From: CAZMYM01 sp964620325 | Lineage (GTDB): Bacteria > Bipolaricaulota > Bipolaricaulia > UBA7950 > UBA9294 | DNA: 64,000 nt | Direction of reading: 5' to 3' | NCBI GenBank assembly: GCA_964620325.1 | Contig: CAZUIM010000011.1 | Location: 14,869-78,868, forward strand | Part shown: piece by piece, positions 51,863-60,556 of the stretch | Numbering within the stretch: position 1 is the stretch's first letter | Layout: every line of letters begins with the position of its first letter | The notes under the pieces: model-generated | What the model was told of the DNA's origin: nothing | The model's input: the letters and a program-made list of their open reading frames with translations, nothing else | Database searches by the model: none | Position numbers and translations under genes: made by a program

Positions 51863-52200
51863 GGAGAGGGCCAGAGGGACGCTCGGTGCCGGCGAGCAGC
51901 GAGAGGAAAGTCCGGACTCCACAGGGCAGGTCACTGAGGAAAGCTCAGCGGGGGCGACCTCGGGAAAGTGCCACAGAGAACAGACCGCCGATGGCTCGGG
52001 CCCTAGCGCTCGAGATCAGGCAAGGGTGAAACGGTGGCGTAAGAGACCACCAGCGGCCCGGGCGACCGGGTCGGCTCGGCAAACCCTGACCGGAGCAAGG
52101 CCAAGTAGGAAGGCGTTCGAGGGCTGCCCGCCCGAGCCTTCGGGTAGGCCGCATAGATGGATGTCTCTCCGCGACAGAATCCGGCTTATCGGCCCTCTCC
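51863..52200 (+). ncRNA. rnpB: RNase P RNA, class A
   Basis: About 338 nt. The P1 helix forms between GGAGAGGGCC (51863-51872) and GGCCCTCTCC (52191-52200). Signature pieces are GAGGAAAGTCCGGACTCC, the GGGTGAAACGGTGGCGTAAG region, GCAAACCC, and near the 3' end ACAGAATCCGGCTTATCGG. It is the catalytic RNA of tRNA 5' processing. One forward frame is open right through it, which is chance. No clear promoter was found within 100 bp. Confidence 0.97.
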
Positions 52201-52202
52201 GA

Positions 52203-52216
52203 GCTGTACGTACAGC
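52203..52216 (+). repeat. 14-bp palindrome after rnpB
   Basis: GCTGTACGTACAGC is a perfect palindrome two bases after the P1 helix of rnpB and 10 bp before the VanZ-like start. It could be a minimal stem stopping rnpB processing or a protein site. No T-run follows. Confidence 0.5.
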
Positions 52217-52226
52217 CTGTTCGAGC

Positions 52227-52616
52227 ATGAAACGTCGCGCTCCTTGGATTGTCGCACTCGTCGCCTACGCTGCCGCGATCTTCGTTGTATCCGGACTGCC
52301 GCTCGGTCCCGTCGGCCCGTTCGACCGACTGCCGCACGGTGACTGGCTCCTTCACGCCGCCGAGTTCGCCCTCTTCTATGCCCTCGCCTACAGGGCGACC
52401 GGGCGAGGCTGGGTTGCGCTGTTGGCCACGGCCCTGTACGCAGGGACAGACGAGATGCATCAAGCGCTCGTTCCGGCCCGCGACGCGAGCCTCGCCGATC
52501 TAGGATTCGACCTGGTCGGCGCGCTCACGGCGGCAGCGGGAATCGCCGCCTGCAGGCGATTCGGCTTGTTGGCCACCGTACGCCGTCGTATACTCGGCGA
52601 CCGGGCGGGACGGTGA
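52227..52616 (+). CDS. VanZ-like membrane protein
   Basis: A 129-residue protein with about four membrane segments and the VanZ-family pattern HGDWLLHAAEFALFYALAYR and ALYAGTDEMHQALVPARDASLADLGFD (cores LLHAAEF, DEMHQ, RDASLADL). The family is named for teicoplanin resistance, but most members are of unknown function. The ATG at 52227 has no strong ribosome site; reading upstream would run into rnpB. Confidence 0.85.
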   Translation: MKRRAPWIVALVAYAAAIFVVSGLPLGPVGPFDRLPHGDWLLHAAEFALFYALAYRATGRGWVALLATALYAGTDEMHQALVPARDASLADLGFDLVGALTAAAGIAACRRFGLLATVRRRILGDRAGR

Positions 52617-52632
52617 AGAAAGGGGAATTGAC

Positions 52633-53319
52633 ATGCTTCTAGGGACGGCGTTCTTCCTCGGACCGAGCATTTGGATTCTGCTGCCGGCGATCGTTCTCGC
52701 GATCTACGCGCAGTGGAGAGTCCGATCGACCTACCAGCGATACGCGCGCGTCTCGACGTCGGGGGGGATCGCCGCCCGTGCCGCCGTTGTTCGGATTCTC
52801 CACGGGGAGGGAATCTCGGACGTCACGATCGGCAAGGCCGGGCGCGCGTTGGGCGATCACTACGATCCGCGGAAGCGGGTCCTCAAGCTCTCGGCCCCGG
52901 ACTCGGATTCGATCGCTGCCGTCGGTGTGGCCGCACACGAGGCCGGACACGCGATCCAGCACGCGAGAGGCTTCGGGCCTCTCGCCCTCCGGACGACCAT
53001 CGTACCGATCGCCAGCTTTGGTTCACAGCTGGCCTTTCCTCTGTTTTTCGTCGGGCTGATCTTCCAATTCGAGCTGCTGATCACCGCTGGAATCCTCCTG
53101 TTCTCAGCGGCCGTCCTGTTCACACTGATCACGCTTCCGGTCGAGTTCGACGCGAGTCGCCGCGCCGTCGTCGCCCTCCGAGGGTCTGGTCTCGTGACGA
53201 CCGAGGAACTCGGCGCCGTGAAGGAGGTCCTGTTCGCGGCCGCTTTGACGTACGTTGCGGCCGCCGCGGTGGCCGCGCTCCAGCTCGTGGTCATGCTGCT
53301 CGCCGGGCGGAGACGATGA
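52633..53319 (+). CDS. Membrane zinc metallopeptidase (YugP type)
   Basis: A 228-residue protein with four to five transmembrane helices and the zinc motif AAHEAGHAIQH (HEAGH) at about residues 98-102. The third ligand region is near LPVEFDASRRA. This is the YugP/Zn_peptidase_2 family of neutral membrane proteases with unknown targets. AAAGGGG lies 7 bp before the ATG. It overlaps rpe by 4 bp. Confidence 0.92.
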   Translation: MLLGTAFFLGPSIWILLPAIVLAIYAQWRVRSTYQRYARVSTSGGIAARAAVVRILHGEGISDVTIGKAGRALGDHYDPRKRVLKLSAPDSDSIAAVGVAAHEAGHAIQHARGFGPLALRTTIVPIASFGSQLAFPLFFVGLIFQFELLITAGILLFSAAVLFTLITLPVEFDASRRAVVALRGSGLVTTEELGAVKEVLFAAALTYVAAAAVAALQLVVMLLAGRRR

Positions 53320-53966
53320 AGCTCTCTCCGTCCCTCCTCTCGGCCGATTTCGCCGATCTGCGCCGCGAAGCGGAGGCGGTCGCACCGCTATCCGATCGAT
53401 TCCACTGGGACGTGATGGACGGCCACTTCGTTCCGAATCTGACCTTCGGTCCTCCGATCGTCAACGCCCTGCGCCGAAGACTCGGTCAGCCGTTCGACAT
53501 TCATCTGATGATCGAGCGCCCGACCGTCTACGCACGACGATTCGACGTTCGACCTGAAGACACGCTCATTTTTCACGTGGAGGCCGAAGACCCGCCGCAA
53601 GCATCGATCGACGCGATTCGTTCGGCCGGTTGCCGGATCGGTCTCTCGACCCGGCCCGCGACGCCGCTCGACGCGATCGAACCATTCCTGGCCGAGATCA
53701 CCTACGTGCTGGTGATGAGCGTCGAGCCCGGATTCGGAGGGCAGGCGTTCCTCCCCGAGGCATTGGAGCGGATCGCAGATTTGAAGCGGCGCATCGCCGG
53801 CAGACCGATCGAGATCGCGGTCGACGGCGGGATTCATGCCGGAAACGTTCGGAGTGTCGTCGAGGCGGGAGCGGACATCGTCGTAGCCGGCTCGGCGATC
53901 TTCGATGCCGACGATCGCCTGCGGGCGATGCGCAAGATCCTGGAGGCCGGCGGTGACCGACGCTGA
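53316..53966 (+). CDS. rpe: Ribulose-phosphate 3-epimerase
   Basis: A 216-residue TIM-barrel enzyme of the pentose phosphate pathway. It has SPSLLSADFADL, the metal-binding WDVMDGHFVPNLTFG and DIHLMI, VMSVEPGFGGQAF and the phosphate-binding VDGGIHAGN. Length is normal. The start overlaps the stop of the membrane protease, and the end overlaps ribD by 14 bp, which ties ribulose-5-phosphate supply to riboflavin synthesis. Confidence 0.96.
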   Translation: MKLSPSLLSADFADLRREAEAVAPLSDRFHWDVMDGHFVPNLTFGPPIVNALRRRLGQPFDIHLMIERPTVYARRFDVRPEDTLIFHVEAEDPPQASIDAIRSAGCRIGLSTRPATPLDAIEPFLAEITYVLVMSVEPGFGGQAFLPEALERIADLKRRIAGRPIEIAVDGGIHAGNVRSVVEAGADIVVAGSAIFDADDRLRAMRKILEAGGDRR

Positions 53967-55035
53967 GGGGATGAGACTCGCCCTGCAGCTCGCGCTGCTC
54001 GGGGAGGGGGACGTCAACCCAAATCCGCTCGTTGGGGCGGTTGTCGCGCGAGACGGACGGATTGTCGGGCGAGGCTACCATCGTCGCTACGGCGGCCCGC
54101 ACGCCGAAATCTTCGCCCTCGCGGAGGCGGGCGAGGCCGCTCGCGGCGCCACCCTCCTCGTCACGCTCGAACCGTGCTGCCACCACGGCAAGACGCCTCC
54201 GTGTACGCGGGCGATCATCGACGCGGGAATCGCCCGCGTCGTCGTGGCGCTTCGAGATCCGCACCCGGCGGTCGACGGCAAGGGCATCGAGATGCTTCGA
54301 GGCGCAGGCATCGTGGTGGAGGAGGGACTCCTTCGCGAAGAGGCGGCGCGCCAGAGCGAGATCTTCACGACGTTCGTGAAGACCGGGCGGCCGTTCGTGG
54401 CCGTCAAGTTCGCCGCCAGCCTCGACGGGCGGATCGCAACTCGGTCCGGCGACTCGAAGTGGGTCACCGGCGAAGCCGCACGGACCGAAGCGCATCGGCT
54501 TCGGCGACGGTTCTCGAGCGTGCTCGTGGGAATCGGCACAGTTCTGGCCGACGATCCCATGCTGACCGTCCGTCGAGTTCCCGGCCGAAGCCCGCTGCCG
54601 ATCGTGATCGATCCGGAGGGCCTGATCCCGCTCGAGGCGCGGCTGCTTCAGACGAAGCGCGTCGCCCCGATCGTCGTCACGGTGTCGATGGATCCGACCC
54701 ACGAACGCGCCCTCGCCGCCCTCGGAGCAAGGATCTGGCGCGTCCCGGCAGTCGAGGGACGGATCGACCTTGCCAGCGTCCTGGCGCGTCTCGGCGACCA
54801 GGGAATCGATTCGGTTCTGGTCGAGGGGGGCGGAGAGACGGCGGCCGGCTTCGTGGAGTCCCGTCTCGTCGACAAATTCGCCGTCTTCGTCGCCCCAGTC
54901 CTGATCGGCGGTCGGTCGGCCATTCCGGCGCTCGGTGGAGAGGGAGTCGACAGAATCTCGGAGGCGATCCGACTGCGCGATCTTTCCGTCGAGCGGCTCG
55001 GCGACGACCTGTACGTCACCGGATATCCGGAATAG
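53953..55035 (+). CDS. ribD: Bifunctional riboflavin biosynthesis protein RibD
   Basis: A 360-residue enzyme. The N-terminal deaminase has the zinc ligands HAE (His50) and PCC...C (Cys75, Cys84); the C-terminal reductase has KFAASLDGRIA, SKWVTG and LVEGGGETAAG. It carries out the second and third steps of riboflavin synthesis. The GTG at 53953 is chosen because GGAGG lies 6 bp upstream. Other rib genes are not in the window. A terminator follows. Confidence 0.95.
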   Translation: MTDAEGMRLALQLALLGEGDVNPNPLVGAVVARDGRIVGRGYHRRYGGPHAEIFALAEAGEAARGATLLVTLEPCCHHGKTPPCTRAIIDAGIARVVVALRDPHPAVDGKGIEMLRGAGIVVEEGLLREEAARQSEIFTTFVKTGRPFVAVKFAASLDGRIATRSGDSKWVTGEAARTEAHRLRRRFSSVLVGIGTVLADDPMLTVRRVPGRSPLPIVIDPEGLIPLEARLLQTKRVAPIVVTVSMDPTHERALAALGARIWRVPAVEGRIDLASVLARLGDQGIDSVLVEGGGETAAGFVESRLVDKFAVFVAPVLIGGRSAIPALGGEGVDRISEAIRLRDLSVERLGDDLYVTGYPE

Positions 55036-55097
55036 CAGGTGCGCGGGCAGAGCGTCGCGTGGCCGTTCTCACCCCGCATGACTCCCCAATGATCCAC

Positions 55098-55129
55098 GGG
55101 ACGGCACAAGTGCCGCCCCCCTTCTTATT
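55098..55129 (+). terminator. Rho-independent terminator after ribD
   Basis: GGGACGGCAC and GTGCCGCCCC pair (one mismatch) around an AA loop, followed by CCTTCTTATT. It ends the dnaX-to-ribD strand just before the convergent tRNA-Val gene. Confidence 0.75.
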
Positions 55130-55201
55130 GGGCGATGCAGGGCTCGAACCTGCGACCTTTCGGATGTGACCCGAACGCTCTCCCAGCTGAGCTAATCGCC
55201 C
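55129..55201 (-). tRNA. tRNA-Val (anticodon CAC)
   Basis: A 73-nt cloverleaf on the minus strand. The acceptor GGGCGAT pairs with ATCGCCC, the D arm is AGCTCAGCTGGGAGAGC, the anticodon loop GTCACAT sits in a TTCGG/CCGAA stem, and the T arm is GCAGGTTCGAGCCCTGC. The discriminator is A and no CCA is encoded. It lies 111 bp downstream of the RNase G gene on the same strand. Confidence 0.97.
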
Positions 55202-55312
55202 GCTCGCCCACCGGCCCGCTCACGCGCGCCAGAGCGACGCATCATTGTACCAGGAGTCTCGCCCGAAGGGGAGAGGCTCGCGAATCCGCCCGGCGCAAGG
55301 CCCCGAGCGGCT

Positions 55313-56524
55313 TCAAGCGTCGAATTGGGCGCCGTCGAGCATGTCGGCCAGGCTCTCTCCCCGTCGCTTCCGGGTGATCTCGACCAGTCCGAGGGCCGTC
55401 ATGTCGACGAAATCAGCCGGAACGCGGTCCTTCTTCAGCTCCTCCTTGATCTTGTCGATCAGCCGCTGCACGTTCTTTGGATCTTCCATGTCGACGAAGT
55501 CGATGACGATGATTCCGCTCACTTGCCGCAATCGAAGCTGTCGAGCGAGCTCCGAGGCTGCCTCGAGATTCGTGTTCAGAATGGCGTCCTGCTGGTTCCG
55601 ATGACGAACGTCGGCTCCGGTGTTGACGTCGACGGCGATCAGCGCTTCCGTCTCGTCGAAGACGAGCGAGCCGCCGCCGCCGAGCGGAACGCGGCGAGAC
55701 AGACTGGCTTGGATCTGCTCCTCGATGCGGTCCCCCTCGAACAACGGGCGCTTCCCCTGATGCAGGCGAATGCGATCCTTGTACTCAGACATTCGCATGT
55801 AATCGAGGAACGAAAGGATCTTCTCGTGGAAGAACGGGGAGTCGACGATCACTTCCTTCGTCTCCGGATCGAGCCGGTCACGGAGAATCGATTGCACCAT
55901 CCCCATCGTCTTGTAGAGAAGGCGCGGCTTCTTGGTCGATGTCGCTGCAGCTGCAACGCTCTCCCAGGTCTCGACCAGAAGGGCGTGATCACGCTCGAGG
56001 TCAGCCTGGCTCGCCCATCGGGCCGCGGTTCGGGCGATCATCCCCTCCCCGGGTCGTTTGATCGCACGTGCGATCCGACGGATCCGCCGCTGCTCCCGGA
56101 CCGCCTCGATCCGGCGCGAGACGCCGAGCCGGTCCTCCGTCGGCAGGTAGATCCAGAATCGGCCGGGGAGACTGATCTTCATCGTCCCCTGCGGGTTCTT
56201 GTTGCCGATCCCGTCGCGGCGAACCTGCAGCGTGATCATCTGCCCCGCCTTCAGCACCTTCGCGATCGGGATGTTCGCCTGCCACGGCTTGAACCCTCGC
56301 TCCACGAGGATCTGATCGTTCAGCTCACCCTGCGAGAGGAAGAGATTCTGCTTCTCGCCTACATCGACGAACGCAGATCCCAATCCGGGGAGGACATCCT
56401 CGACGCGACCGCGATAGATGTTGCCGACGATCTTCTCTTGCGACGGGTGCCCATAGTGGATCTCCATCAGCCGATCGCCGTCGAGAAGGGCGACGCGAGT
56501 CCGCTTTCCGCCCTCCTCGGCCAC
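55313..56524 (-). CDS. rng: Ribonuclease E/G family protein, short form
   Basis: A 403-residue endoribonuclease. An S1 domain (GNIYRGRVEDVLPGLGSAFVD, core RGRVEDVLPGLGSAF) is followed by the RNase core with the catalytic Asp residues in IAVDVNTG and IIVIDFVDME. It stops after GLVEITRKRRGESL, just where the zinc-link CPxC and the small dimer domain should begin, so those are missing. The GTG at 56524 is the first ordinary start, but the conserved opening strand (RILISVDV) lies upstream in frame without ATG, GTG or TTG; translation may begin at an ATC at 56557 behind AAGGTG. It overlaps the end of folK. Confidence 0.88.
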   Translation of the reverse strand: MAEEGGKRTRVALLDGDRLMEIHYGHPSQEKIVGNIYRGRVEDVLPGLGSAFVDVGEKQNLFLSQGELNDQILVERGFKPWQANIPIAKVLKAGQMITLQVRRDGIGNKNPQGTMKISLPGRFWIYLPTEDRLGVSRRIEAVREQRRIRRIARAIKRPGEGMIARTAARWASQADLERDHALLVETWESVAAAATSTKKPRLLYKTMGMVQSILRDRLDPETKEVIVDSPFFHEKILSFLDYMRMSEYKDRIRLHQGKRPLFEGDRIEEQIQASLSRRVPLGGGGSLVFDETEALIAVDVNTGADVRHRNQQDAILNTNLEAASELARQLRLRQVSGIIVIDFVDMEDPKNVQRLIDKIKEELKKDRVPADFVDMTALGLVEITRKRRGESLADMLDGAQFDA

Positions 56525-56535
56525 GTCGACCGAGA

Positions 56536-57069
56536 TCAGGATTCTGTTGACGCTGATTTCAGCACCTTCTTTCCCTCATCGAGTCCGTTCAACACCTCGC
56601 AAAACGGTCTTCCGGTACGGGGATCACGCAGGTGCGGTGCGATCTCCACCAGGGGAACGAGAACGAATCGCCGCTGGCTCATCCGTGGATGTGGGATGAC
56701 GAGTCCGGGATCTTCTCGGGTTTCGTCTCCGTAGAGCAGAATGTCGATGTCCAGCCTGCGCGGACCGTAGCGCCTTCCGGAAACCCGCCCGAGATCCGAC
56801 TCGATCCGCTTGCACAGTCGAAGGACCTCGTCGAGTGGAAGAGCCGTTCGCGATTGAACGACCATGTTGAGAAACCACGGTTGGTCCTCGACGTCGACGG
56901 GCTCCGTCTCGTAGATGGACGAGCGAGCCACGGCGCGCAGGCCCGCCCGTGTCAGCGCGGCGACGCCATCCTCGAGCGCCTGACGGCGATCGCCGAGATT
57001 CGATCCGAGCGAGAGGAAGAGATCGACCCCCTCTACTCGCGCCCCATTCGGACTTCTGCTGTTGCGCAC
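56536..57069 (-). CDS. folK: 2-amino-4-hydroxy-6-hydroxymethyldihydropteridine pyrophosphokinase
   Basis: A 177-residue folate enzyme that pyrophosphorylates hydroxymethyl-dihydropterin. It has FLSLGSNLGDRRQAL, NMVVQSRTALP, and the signature RRYGPRRLDIDILLYG and IPHPRMSQRRFVL. The GTG start has GGGGAG 6 bp upstream and overlaps folB by 37 bp, so steps one and two are coupled. It ends with a Lys/Ser tail that overlaps the RNase start region. Confidence 0.95.
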   Translation of the reverse strand: MRNSRSPNGARVEGVDLFLSLGSNLGDRRQALEDGVAALTRAGLRAVARSSIYETEPVDVEDQPWFLNMVVQSRTALPLDEVLRLCKRIESDLGRVSGRRYGPRRLDIDILLYGDETREDPGLVIPHPRMSQRRFVLVPLVEIAPHLRDPRTGRPFCEVLNGLDEGKKVLKSASTES

Positions 57070-57413
57070 GTTGTGCTCCCCAATCCTGGAGGAGACAGCT
57101 TCCGGACGCGGACGAGCACGTCATGAACCCGGGGAAATCGTTTCAGCAAACCATCCGAGATGGCCGCGGCGAAGGACTCGATGAGGTTGAACTGCCGCTG
57201 GCTGTTGATCTCCTCGACGATGCGGACGATCTCCGCGTAGTCGATGGTGTCTTCGACTCGGTCGGTTGAAAGTGCCGCTGCAACGTCAGGTTGCATCTCG
57301 ACGTCGATGCGGAAGCGATTCCCGCGTTCGCGCTCCTCCGGATAGACGCCGTGCCGTCCCTCGAGCTGGATGCCCTCGACGATGAGCCGAACCCCCTTCG
57401 TTCGCTCATCCAT
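57033..57413 (-). CDS. folB: Dihydroneopterin aldolase
   Basis: A 126-residue enzyme that cleaves dihydroneopterin in folate synthesis. It shows IQLEGRHGVYPEERERGNRF, the substrate-binding DTIDYAEIV, NLIESFAAAI and VRVRKLSPPG. The active form is an octamer. ATG with GGGAG upstream. It follows rplT by about 100 bp on the same strand. Confidence 0.93.
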   Translation of the reverse strand: MDERTKGVRLIVEGIQLEGRHGVYPEERERGNRFRIDVEMQPDVAAALSTDRVEDTIDYAEIVRIVEEINSQRQFNLIESFAAAISDGLLKRFPRVHDVLVRVRKLSPPGLGSTTCATAEVRMGRE

Positions 57414-57517
57414 TCACGCTGACTCCCGATCCTGGATTGTCGAATGGAACGACCATGCGTCCGCGAAGCCGAGCGTCTCTCACGTTCCCCGATCGGGGAC
57501 GAGACGCGCCGCCTTCC

Positions 57518-57880
57518 TCATCCCTTCACTGCCTCTTGCTTCGCCATGTCGGCGAGTGCGGCGAACGTCGCCTCGTCACTCACCGCGATTTCCGCGAGCA
57601 TCTTTCGGTTCAGCGCGATCCCACGTCGCTCGAGTCCGCCCATGAAGGCTGAATACGATGTTCCGTTCAGCTTTGCGGCGGCTCCGATGCGTGTGATCCA
57701 CAGGCGGCGGAAGTCTCGCTTCTTCCGACGCCGATCGACGTAGCTGTTGCGCAGCGCCTTCATGACCGCTTGCTTGGCGATGCGGTGCGACGTTCCTCGC
57801 TTTCCCCTGTATCCCTTCGCGAGAGCCATGATCTTCTTGCGGCTCTCTTTGCGCTTGCTCCCGCCTCTCGCTCGTGGCAT
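57518..57880 (-). CDS. rplT: 50S ribosomal protein L20
   Basis: A 120-residue basic protein with MPRARGGSKRKESRKKIM, AKGYRGKRGTSHRIAKQAV and FMGGLERRGIALNRKMLAE, as in L20. It binds 23S rRNA early in assembly. The ATG at 57880 has GGAGG 7 bp upstream; the longer reading only adds non-conserved basic residues. It is the third gene of infC-rpmI-rplT, the classic order. Confidence 0.97.
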   Translation of the reverse strand: MPRARGGSKRKESRKKIMALAKGYRGKRGTSHRIAKQAVMKALRNSYVDRRRKKRDFRRLWITRIGAAAKLNGTSYSAFMGGLERRGIALNRKMLAEIAVSDEATFAALADMAKQEAVKG

Positions 57881-57911
57881 TCCACGTCCTCCGTCTCTGT
57901 CTCCCCGAGAG

Positions 57912-58106
57912 CTACTCCCCGAGCATGCGTTTGATCGTCTTCGCCGGCCCACCCGTGAGTTCTTTGGGAGCCCTCGCCTGGCGCTTCGCCTTCGGCCGTT
58001 TCTTCAGGCTCTTGTGCACGTAGTTCGACATGTGGTGGAGCAGCTTCCCGCTCTTCGTGAGCTTGAATCTCTTCTTTGCCGCGGAGTGCGTTTTATGCTT
58101 CGGCAC
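57912..58106 (-). CDS. rpmI: 50S ribosomal protein L35
   Basis: A 64-residue basic protein: PKHKTHSAAKKRFKLTKSGK and HMSNYVHKSLKKRP fit L35. The GTG at 58106 behind GGAGGGGAG is chosen because the family begins (M)PK.KT. It sits between infC and rplT as expected. Confidence 0.96.
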   Translation of the reverse strand: MPKHKTHSAAKKRFKLTKSGKLLHHMSNYVHKSLKKRPKAKRQARAPKELTGGPAKTIKRMLGE

Positions 58107-58125
58107 GCTCTCCCCTCCCATTCAT

Positions 58126-58620
58126 CTAGGATTGCTGCGTGGGGACCAACATCATCTGCAGGACGCGCCCCTTCGCCGACGGCTGACCTTCGACGCGAGC
58201 GATGTCCTGCACCTTCTCCTCAACGCGCTTCAGCAATTCGCGTCCACGGGAGGCGTGAACGACCTCCCTCCCTCGGAAGAAGATGCTCACGCGCACCATG
58301 TCCCCGCGTGAGAGAAAGTCCCGGGCTCGGTTCAGCTTCGTCTGGAAGTCGTGCTCGCCGATCTTGATCGTGAACTTCACTTCCTTGAGCTTCGTCCGAT
58401 GCCGCTGCTTCCGATCGCGTTTCTCTTGCTGATAGTGGTACTTCCCGAAGTCGATGATCCGGCAGACGGGCGGGTTCGCCTGGGGGGCTACCTCGACGAG
58501 GTCGAGTCCCTTCCCCTTCGCAATCTCCCGTGCCTCAGCCGCCGAAATCACCCCGAGGTTCTCCCCAGCATCGTCGATGACGCGGACCTCTTTCGCGGTG
58601 ATCCGCTCATTGACTCGCAT
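58126..58620 (-). CDS. infC: Translation initiation factor IF-3
   Basis: A 164-residue protein. It has the opening RVNERITAKEVRVIDDAGEN, the linker YQQEKRDRKQRHRTK, and the C-terminal domain EVKFTIKIGEHDFQTKLNRA. It prevents premature subunit joining and checks the start codon. It begins with a normal ATG, not the rare AUU used by many infC genes for autocontrol, so that feedback is probably absent here. Confidence 0.97.
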   Translation of the reverse strand: MRVNERITAKEVRVIDDAGENLGVISAAEAREIAKGKGLDLVEVAPQANPPVCRIIDFGKYHYQQEKRDRKQRHRTKLKEVKFTIKIGEHDFQTKLNRARDFLSRGDMVRVSIFFRGREVVHASRGRELLKRVEEKVQDIARVEGQPSAKGRVLQMMLVPTQQS

Positions 58621-58655
58621 TCTTCTGCCTTGTATCCTGGCCTCCTTCTTCCCGG

Positions 58656-59264
58656 CTATGCCTCGTCGGCGCCTCGATACAATCCGTGATTTCGAATATA
58701 CTTCGAAACCGCCTCCGGAACCGCTTTCTCGATCGATGCGCCCCGGCGCACCCGCTCTCGGAGCGCGGTTGAGGATACTTCGACTTCCGGCATGTCAAGT
58801 TCGCAAATCGAAGCCTTGCGAAAGCGATCCGAATCCAGCGCGCCCAGTTCGACGTGCACACGGGGCGCAACAACGATCGGCAGGCTGGCAAGGATCGCGT
58901 CCGGCTCTCTCCACGTATCGATCTCCATCAGGCAATCCGCCCCGACAATGAGGCAGATCCCTTCCGGGCAATCATCCTTCAAAGCGCGAATCGTGTCAAT
59001 GGTGTAGGACGGACCGTCCCGATCGACCTCGATCCGTGAAACGGAGAACGCCTCCTCCCCGTCGATCGCCGCAGCGACCATCCGGAATCGATGCTCCCTT
59101 CCGGGATCCTTCTCGATGCGCTTCCCCGGAGGGGTTCCGTTCGGCACGAACAGGATTCGCGACAGCGCACACTGCTCGAGCGCCGCTCTCGCGATCAGCA
59201 AATGCGCGTTGTGGATCGGATTGAACGTGCCGCCGAGAACCCCGACTCTACCCTTCAAGTTCAA
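58656..59264 (-). CDS. nadD: Nicotinate-nucleotide adenylyltransferase
   Basis: A 202-residue enzyme of NAD synthesis. The nucleotide-binding motif is VGVLGGTFNPIHNAHLLIA; VPNGTPPGKRI, LIVGADCLMEIDTW and the ISSTALRERVR-type VSSTALRERVRRG follow. Two TTG codons (59264, 59258) can serve as the start; the second has better spacing from GGTGGAG. It overlaps obg by up to 17 bp, a common obg-nadD arrangement. Confidence 0.95.
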   Translation of the reverse strand: MNLKGRVGVLGGTFNPIHNAHLLIARAALEQCALSRILFVPNGTPPGKRIEKDPGREHRFRMVAAAIDGEEAFSVSRIEVDRDGPSYTIDTIRALKDDCPEGICLIVGADCLMEIDTWREPDAILASLPIVVAPRVHVELGALDSDRFRKASICELDMPEVEVSSTALRERVRRGASIEKAVPEAVSKYIRNHGLYRGADEA

Positions 59265-60528
59265 ACTCCACCTCGCCGATTCGCACGGTCTCCCCCGCCT
59301 TGAACCCGCTTCTACGAAGCTCCCTCAAGACGCCCATCTTCTCCAGCCGGTCCGTCAGGTACTCGATCGCGTCGTCGTTGCTCAAGATCAACTTGCGAAC
59401 GAGCTTCTCGACCCGCTCACCGACGACGACGAAACCGTCCTCGTCGCGTATCACCCGAAATCCCGTCTCCGGCCGGAGGCGGTAGACCTTTCGGCTCGGC
59501 CGCTTCGGTGGAACCGCGTCGCTGTCACGTACCTCCTCCTGTAGCGATCGATACGCCCGCACGATCAGGTCTTGCACTCCCTCGCCGGTTGCCACGGAGA
59601 TCGGCCACATCTCGACTCCGACCTTGCGAAACCGATCTCGGGCGTCGGCTACCGAGGCTTCGTCGACGATGTCGATCTTGTTCCCAACAACGATCTGAGA
59701 CCTTGCGGCGAGCGCAGGATCGAACGATGCGAGTTCATGCAGGATCCCGCGGTAGTCGGCCACCGGATCTCGCTCCTCCTCGGAGGCTGCAAGGTCGATC
59801 ATGTGGATGAACAGCCGGGTGCGTTCGACGTGACGCAGGAACCGATCGCCGAGGCCTCTCCCGCTGTGGGCTCCCTCGATCAGGCCGGGGATGTCGACCG
59901 CGACGAATTGGCTCCGTCCGTCGACGGCCACGACGCCGAGGTTCGGGGTGATCGTCGTGAACGGATAGTCGGCCACCTTCGGGCGGACCGCGGAGATTCT
60001 ACTGATCAGGCTCGACTTCCCGACGTTCGGATATCCGATGATGCCGACGTCCGCAATCAGCCGCAGTTCGAGTTCGAGGACGCGATCCTCTCCCGGGAGT
60101 CCACGCTCGCAGATTCGGGGCGCCTGACGGCGCGAGGTCGTGAAGCTTGCGTTGCCGCGTCCCGCCTCTCCGCCGCGTGCGACGACCACCTCGTCGTCCG
60201 GTTCGGCGAGATCGGCGAGGATCTCGCCGGTCTCCCGGTCTCGCACGACGGTCCCCGGAGGAACGAGGACCACGAAGTCCTCCCCCCGAGCTCCGTGACA
60301 GCCGTTGCGGCGCCCGTCGACGCCGTCCCCTCCGACGAACAGGGGGCGATTCCTGAATGAGTAGAGTGTCGAGATGCTCCGCGACGCGCGCATCACGACG
60401 TCGCCGCCGGGACCGCCGTTCCCACCGTCCGGTCCGCCCCGCGGATTGTGACGCGTGGAGTTGAAGTGGATCAACCCGTTTCCGCCCCGCCCGCCCCGAA
60501 CACGAACGGAGGCTTCATCAAGAAACAT
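59248..60528 (-). CDS. obg: GTPase ObgE/CgtA
   Basis: A 426-residue ribosome-associated GTPase. The glycine-rich Obg domain (residues 1-158: GGRGGNGLIHFNSTRHNPRG, core GGRGGNG) is followed by the G domain with GYPNVGKSSL, DIPGLIEGA and NKID. A C-terminal OCT domain (about 345-426) is also present. It takes part in 50S assembly. ATG start; placed after rpmA as in most bacteria. Confidence 0.97.
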   Translation of the reverse strand: MFLDEASVRVRGGRGGNGLIHFNSTRHNPRGGPDGGNGGPGGDVVMRASRSISTLYSFRNRPLFVGGDGVDGRRNGCHGARGEDFVVLVPPGTVVRDRETGEILADLAEPDDEVVVARGGEAGRGNASFTTSRRQAPRICERGLPGEDRVLELELRLIADVGIIGYPNVGKSSLISRISAVRPKVADYPFTTITPNLGVVAVDGRSQFVAVDIPGLIEGAHSGRGLGDRFLRHVERTRLFIHMIDLAASEEERDPVADYRGILHELASFDPALAARSQIVVGNKIDIVDEASVADARDRFRKVGVEMWPISVATGEGVQDLIVRAYRSLQEEVRDSDAVPPKRPSRKVYRLRPETGFRVIRDEDGFVVVGERVEKLVRKLILSNDDAIEYLTDRLEKMGVLRELRRSGFKAGETVRIGEVEFELEG

Positions 60529-60556
60529 CGACGTTCGCGGGTGGGAGCATCCAGTC

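Noticed and set aside
51849..52226. Protein-coding extension of the VanZ-like gene through rnpB
   Set aside because: The open frame coincides with the highly structured rnpB RNA and the VanZ family starts at the later Met.
52587..52600. TATACT near the end of the VanZ-like gene as promoter for the protease gene
   Set aside because: No matching -35 was seen, and the gene pair is close enough to be co-transcribed.
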